Origin: JANRLJ01 sp034437895
GTDB taxonomy: Bacteria > Chloroflexota > Anaerolineae > Aggregatilineales > Phototrophicaceae
Length of the DNA stretch: 17,539 nt
Direction: 5' to 3'
Assembly: GCA_034437895.1 (NCBI GenBank)
Contig: DAOTTO010000398.1
Location: 1-17,539 of the forward strand
Positions 14,363 to 17,539 of this stretch are shown here, in pieces (positions within the stretch are counted from its first letter, which is position 1; each line of letters begins with the position of its first letter). The notes under the pieces are model-generated. The model did not search any database, was not told the DNA's origin, and was given only the letters and a program-made list of their open reading frames with translations. The position numbers were made by a program, and so were the translations under genes.

Positions 14363-15574
14363 TTATGCAGGAGTGACCCGCACTGGCTTAACTACGGAAG
14401 CCCGTATCCCGTCGCCAAAAGGGTTCGGGATTGCTTTTCGCATGATGTTGTACGATCCGTTCACATCCGCATTAATCTTCCGTCCGTCGCTGGCAACGAA
14501 CAGCCCACGCTTCACCCGCCGCCCCTGATACACCTCATGCTTACAAATCGGCTCATCATCCAGAAAACTGCATTTGCTGGTGTAGCTTTCTTCAATCAAG
14601 ATGACCTGAATGCCGACGAGTTGCGCTTTGTAGCACAGCATGTCGATGAAGCGAGCATGAGGGATGTAGACAAAGTTCTGGTTTGTCCGTTTACCCAAGT
14701 TGATCGCTTGCTTCCAACCAAGATTCTTGCCGATTACCAATGTGCCGATGCGATTTAGACATAACACGTCAATCAATCGGCGGCTAACGAGATGCAAATA
14801 GTGAGCGACTCGTCGATTGCGCTGCTCAGTCAACTGTTCTAACCGCTTTGAGGTGAACTGACCGCAAGGGAGTTCACTTTGCAATCGTGCGCGTTCTTTG
14901 TTGTAATGGTGATTGATACTCTTCAGCGGTCTGCCGTTAACCAGAAGCGGAGTGAACTCCGGTTGGTTGAAAGTTACAGCCGCTAAGGTGTTCAAGCCAA
15001 TGTCTAGGCTGGCGATGCGATGCGGTTCAACGGGAAGTGGGTCGATTTCGACAGTGTAGATGACCTCGATCACGTAATACGTTTTGCGCGGGACGATGCG
15101 AACTTGGTCGATATTTTTTTGCTTGGTCTGGACTTGAATAGCAAGTTGGGACGGTTGAATCACGCCTTTCTGCGTGAGCAGCTTGCGACTGACTGCTTGA
15201 TCGGTGTAGACGAGCAGATTGCGTCCTTTGGCGGTGTCTTTGTAGGTCGGAAGACGAGGACATCCTGTGAACTTTTTGGGATTAGACTGATATTCTGCAC
15301 GACCAGTAAAATAATTCTGCCAGTCTTGATTGACCTGCTTAAGCACCCATTGCGACACTTTGCGCGGCAGAGCGCAATAGTCAGGATTATGCTTCATCAG
15401 TTTGTCGAGTTGGGCGTAAGGAATAAAGTGATGATTGAAGATGTATTCTTGACGGACGATATAGTTCGCGGCATTGTAGAGATTCTTGGACAGCCAGCAA
15501 GTATGGTCAATCACCGCCCAGCGTGGATCATTTTTGCTGATAATATGGCGTTCAACCAACTGCATCGTCGTCAC
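14363..15574 (-). CDS. tnpB: TnpB (IS200/IS605 family OrfB, IS1341-type), RNA-guided nuclease with altered RuvC-II
   Basis: TnpB proteins are RNA-guided DNA nucleases carried by IS200/IS605-type elements. This one is intact at 403 residues, a normal length. The start is GTG 15574, nine bases after a GGAGG; the nearby ATG at 15565 is too far from it. RuvC-I is SLDIGLNTLAAV (Asp191) and RuvC-III is INADVNGSYNI (Asp370). The usual RuvC-II glutamate is missing: the motif reads GTLVIGKNLGWKQ. A nearby EESYTSKCS (328-336) could supply it. The zinc ribbon is reduced to Cys335 and Cys344 instead of two CxxC pairs. No tnpA is present, so the element is non-autonomous. Its exact ends and omega-RNA, expected at and beyond 14363, could not be fixed by eye. 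Confidence 0.9.
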   Translation of the reverse strand: MTTMQLVERHIISKNDPRWAVIDHTCWLSKNLYNAANYIVRQEYIFNHHFIPYAQLDKLMKHNPDYCALPRKVSQWVLKQVNQDWQNYFTGRAEYQSNPKKFTGCPRLPTYKDTAKGRNLLVYTDQAVSRKLLTQKGVIQPSQLAIQVQTKQKNIDQVRIVPRKTYYVIEVIYTVEIDPLPVEPHRIASLDIGLNTLAAVTFNQPEFTPLLVNGRPLKSINHHYNKERARLQSELPCGQFTSKRLEQLTEQRNRRVAHYLHLVSRRLIDVLCLNRIGTLVIGKNLGWKQAINLGKRTNQNFVYIPHARFIDMLCYKAQLVGIQVILIEESYTSKCSFLDDEPICKHEVYQGRRVKRGLFVASDGRKINADVNGSYNIMRKAIPNPFGDGIRASVVKPVRVTPA

Positions 15575-15688
15575 GCTTCAATTCCTCCCTAATCCGCTCT
15601 GTCTTTCGCTTTGCACCACACATTGTTTGCGGTAGTCATTTAATTTCAAGTGTATAATTGAGCATAGACGCTACTATTTGTCAACAAA

Positions 15689-15707
15689 ATCGACTAGCGA
15701 AGTCGAT
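15689..15707. repeat. Stem-loop upstream of tnpB, candidate left-end hairpin
   Basis: ATCGACT (15689-15695) pairs perfectly with AGTCGAT (15701-15707) around AGCGA. It lies about 115 bases upstream of the tnpB start and 38 bases before the ADP-ribosylglycohydrolase start. IS200/IS605 ends carry subterminal hairpins, so this may mark the left end of the tnpB element. It could equally be a regulatory hairpin for the downstream plus-strand gene. Confidence 0.4.
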
Positions 15708-15744
15708 ACTACGAATAGCGCCTTACTGTGGATTTTAATGTTGT

Positions 15745-16677
15745 ATGAGCAAACACCAAGCACAAGCTATTTTATTCGGATTAGCCCTCGGCGATGCGCT
15801 GGGCTGGCCTACGGAATTTTTAAAACTGTCGGGTATCAAGCAAAAGTACGGCGCAAACGGCATCCAAGAGCCGCCGAATCCGGCAATTTATACCGACGAT
15901 ACCCAAATGACGATTGCACTGACCGAAGGACTTTTAGAAGCCGGTCTTGATGCGCCGATAGACGCGCAAATGAAAGCCATCGGCAAACATTTCCTTCAGT
16001 GGAAACATAGCCCCGAAAACAATCGCGCACCCGGCACCACGGTTATGACCGGACTACAACGGTACGAAAACGGTACGCCCTGGCGCGAAGCAGGATTAGA
16101 ACATTCCAAAGGCTGCGGTTCAGCCATGCGCGTCGCCACGATTGGCTATCTGTATCAGCAGGACGAGGCGCGGCTCTACGAAGTTGCCCAAGCCAGCGGA
16201 TTAATCACCCATCGTCATCCCGCCGCGATTGCCGCCAGTATTGCTGGAGCCTACCTCATCAGTTTAGTCTTAAACGGCGCACACGATCATGACTATCTGC
16301 GTAAAGTGATGACCTTCTGTGATGGACTCAGCGATGAATTTGATGCGGCGATTTTGCGCGTGGGGCATGTTTTGGGTTGGTCAAATGAAGAGGCAGCGCT
16401 GACCCATATCGGCGAAGGCTGGACGGGTGAGGAAGCGATTGCATTGGCGCTTTATTGTGTACTGCGCTATCCCGATGATTATGTGGCTTGTGTGCGCCGC
16501 GCCGCCAATACCAATGGCGACAGCGACTCGATTGCGTCTATCGCAGGCGGCATTATGGGGGCGCGACTGGGCTTAGAGGCGATTCCAGCGGCATGGATTG
16601 AGCGCTGCGAAAATCGAGATGACTTGATAACATTAGGCGAAAGAATGGCATTAGCGAAGGGCAAATCAACCTCATGA
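15745..16677 (+). CDS. ADP-ribosylglycohydrolase (ARH/DraG family)
   Basis: This 310-residue enzyme should hydrolyse ADP-ribose bonds on proteins, nucleic acids or small molecules using two Mg2+ ions. The metal-binding motifs are intact: GDALGWPTEF (16-25), YTDDTQMT (49-56) and NTNGDSDSIASIAGG (256-269) with Asp259 and Asp261. RAPGTT (95-100), the KGCGSAMRV segment (122-130) and THRHPAA (155-161) also match the family. The ATG at 15745 has no visible Shine-Dalgarno; TTTTAATGTTGT precedes it, so it may be leaderless or weakly translated. It shares four bases (ATGA) with the next gene, implying translational coupling. The substrate is unknown; a DraG role is unsupported because no DraT or nitrogenase gene is seen. 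Confidence 0.93.
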   Translation: MSKHQAQAILFGLALGDALGWPTEFLKLSGIKQKYGANGIQEPPNPAIYTDDTQMTIALTEGLLEAGLDAPIDAQMKAIGKHFLQWKHSPENNRAPGTTVMTGLQRYENGTPWREAGLEHSKGCGSAMRVATIGYLYQQDEARLYEVAQASGLITHRHPAAIAASIAGAYLISLVLNGAHDHDYLRKVMTFCDGLSDEFDAAILRVGHVLGWSNEEAALTHIGEGWTGEEAIALALYCVLRYPDDYVACVRRAANTNGDSDSIASIAGGIMGARLGLEAIPAAWIERCENRDDLITLGERMALAKGKSTS

Positions 16678-17042
16678 TGACCAAAAATATGCTGCGAGAA
16701 TACTGCCTAAGCCGAAAAGCGGCAGCGGAAGATACACCTTTCGGAGAAGATACGCTGGTTTTTCGCGTCATGGGCAAAATTTTCGGTCTGATGGGAATCG
16801 ACACACCCGACGATCAACCAGCGCGAATTAACCTCAAGTGTGATCCCAATTTAGCCATCATCCTGCGTCAAATATACCCCACTGTGCTTCCGGGCTACCA
16901 CATGAATAAAACCCACTGGAATACGATCGTGTGTGATGGCACGATTCCTGATGATGAAATTTTGACAATGATCGACGACTCTTATGATCTGATCGTCGCT
17001 AGTCTGACCAAAAAACAGCGCGATTTACTCGATATGCACTAA
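16674..17042 (+). CDS. MmcQ/YjbR family protein
   Basis: This 122-residue protein of the MmcQ/YjbR family has a CyaY-like fold often annotated as DNA-binding-like; the biochemical role of the family is not well defined. The typical features are present: an N-terminal LREYCLSRKAAAEDTPFGEDTLVFRV stretch (the family's P.G....V.KV.GK.F pattern), the INLKCDP segment (52-58), the PGYHMNKTHWNTI block (73-85), and a C-terminal helix with DDSYDLIVASL. The start ATG overlaps the stop of the ADP-ribosylglycohydrolase (ATGA); the second ATG at 16677 is an alternative. The overlap says the two are one operon, so the protein may work with the hydrolase or simply share its expression. Confidence 0.88.
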   Translation: MMTKNMLREYCLSRKAAAEDTPFGEDTLVFRVMGKIFGLMGIDTPDDQPARINLKCDPNLAIILRQIYPTVLPGYHMNKTHWNTIVCDGTIPDDEILTMIDDSYDLIVASLTKKQRDLLDMH

Positions 17043-17143
17043 GGATCGCCTACATATTTAGCAAAACAGTTATCCATGTAAGCTTTTAAGCGAAAGACTC
17101 TAAGCGCTAAGGCGTCTCAACAAAATCATTCTTCATAGAATAT

Positions 17144-17173
17144 GCGACATTGTCCAAGCTTACTCGGTATAAT
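17144..17173 (+). promoter_or_regulatory. Candidate promoter of the response-regulator gene
   Basis: GCGACA (17144-17149), an 18-base spacer and a perfect TATAAT (17168-17173) lie about 100 bases upstream of the response-regulator ATG. The -35 matches four of six positions. The 234-base gap 17043-17276 holds this site, a block resembling the rtcB leader, and a nine-codon ORF at 17251-17280; I see no other gene in it. Confidence 0.4.
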
Positions 17174-17276
17174 GTTTGCTAGTGACCCTCTGTGCTATCC
17201 TTAACCTGTTTTCATCAGAAATTTCGGTCACTATAAGATAGAGTTAAAAAATGAATGACGCTCCGGGTAGGTATTT

Positions 17277-17539
17277 ATGAGTACCATCCTCATTGTTGAA
17301 GACAACATAAACACGCTCCTTTTTCTTAGTGTTAACTTGACGGCCCGAGGCTTTACTATACAGGGAACGTCAAATGCTGAAGACGCGATCACGTTAATTC
17401 GAGTAGAAGCCCCAGAACTTATACTACTTGATTTAAATCTGCCCCTAATGGGTGGACTTGATCTTCTCGATTTACTCGTGCAGAGAGTCAACCAACCGGC
17501 AATCCCGGTGATTATTCTTTCAGCCTCCGCCAAGCGCAA
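17277..17539 (+). CDS. Response regulator receiver domain, 3'-truncated
   Basis: The frame opens at ATG 17277 and runs off the window after 87 codons. It encodes a CheY-like receiver: MSTILIVEDN with acidic Glu8-Asp9, phospho-acceptor Asp52 in LILLDLNLPLMGG, and the switch serine segment VIILSASAK (79-86) ending in the conserved lysine. It should accept a phosphoryl group from a histidine kinase. Any output domain lies beyond the window, so it may be a single-domain regulator or the front of a larger protein. AGGT lies four bases upstream of the ATG. A nine-codon ORF (17251-17280) ends in a TGA overlapping this ATG. The promoter candidate lies about 100 bases upstream. Confidence 0.9.
   Translation, partial: MSTILIVEDNINTLLFLSVNLTARGFTIQGTSNAEDAITLIRVEAPELILLDLNLPLMGGLDLLDLLVQRVNQPAIPVIILSASAKR

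Noticed and set aside
15020..15592. 190-codon plus-strand ORF opposite tnpB
   Set aside because: It lies fully antisense to tnpB, whose motifs are clear; no recognisable domain or ribosome site, so it is a shadow frame.
17231..17539. Minus-strand ORF at the window end
   Set aside because: It is antisense to a clear CheY-like receiver domain on the plus strand.
1..17539. CRISPR arrays, rRNA genes, prophage or toxin-antitoxin modules
   Set aside because: No regularly spaced direct repeats, rRNA signatures, phage structural genes or typical toxin-antitoxin pairs were found on either strand.

Overview
The window looks like a chromosomal stretch from a Chloroflexota bacterium, probably of the Anaerolineae type. 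This is an inference from gene content, not from a marker gene. It rests on a SARP-like (BTAD) regulator with an NTPase-like front half, a solute-binding protein with a Thr/Pro/Ser-rich N-terminal linker, a secreted DUF4397 protein, a CtpA protease beside SecG, and a lone tnpB. Base composition is near balanced. The exception is a more AT-rich patch around 9240-9620, which holds a small gene and the edge of a structured element.

Layout. 1-3514 (+): two tandem, closely related FadD-like acyl-CoA ligases, the first cut by the window edge, separated by a perfect 13-bp stem-loop. 3558-4139 (-): a four-helix membrane protein of unknown function. 4275-5561 (+): a BTAD/winged-helix regulator with its own promoter. 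5581-5688: a terminator that works on paper in both directions, and a tRNA-Arg(UCU) on the minus strand. 5766-7142 (-): an exported DUF4397-repeat protein. 7325-7810 (-): a stand-alone cyclic-nucleotide-binding domain protein. 8023-9237 (+): an RtcB RNA ligase, followed at 9312-9548 (+) by a 78-residue protein shaped like a histidine-kinase dimerisation hairpin without its histidine. 9596-9803: a compact element with perfect 13-bp inverted repeats and nested stem-loops. 9840-10691 (+): the beta subunit of a CoA transferase with no alpha subunit in view. 10688-12481 (-): a family-5 solute-binding protein. 12630-12857 (-): SecG. 12931-14211 (-): an S41 C-terminal processing protease. 14363-15574 (-): a TnpB with an altered RuvC-II motif. 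15745-17042 (+): an ADP-ribosylglycohydrolase coupled to a MmcQ/YjbR protein by an ATGA overlap. 17277-end (+): the start of a response regulator.

How it fits together. Most of the window is ordinary housekeeping: fatty-acid activation, export and envelope processing, RNA repair and signalling. I see no large defence or biosynthetic cluster. The accessory signals are the tnpB at 14363-15574 and the 208-bp inverted-repeat element at 9596-9803. On the minus strand that element resembles an IS200/IS605 right end or omega-RNA sitting inside a palindrome. The other items worth a second look are degenerate versions of known folds: the kinase-like hairpin with no phospho-acceptor, the regulator with no P-loop, and the TnpB with no usual RuvC-II glutamate. 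All statements come from reading the sequence; no database search or structure prediction was run.
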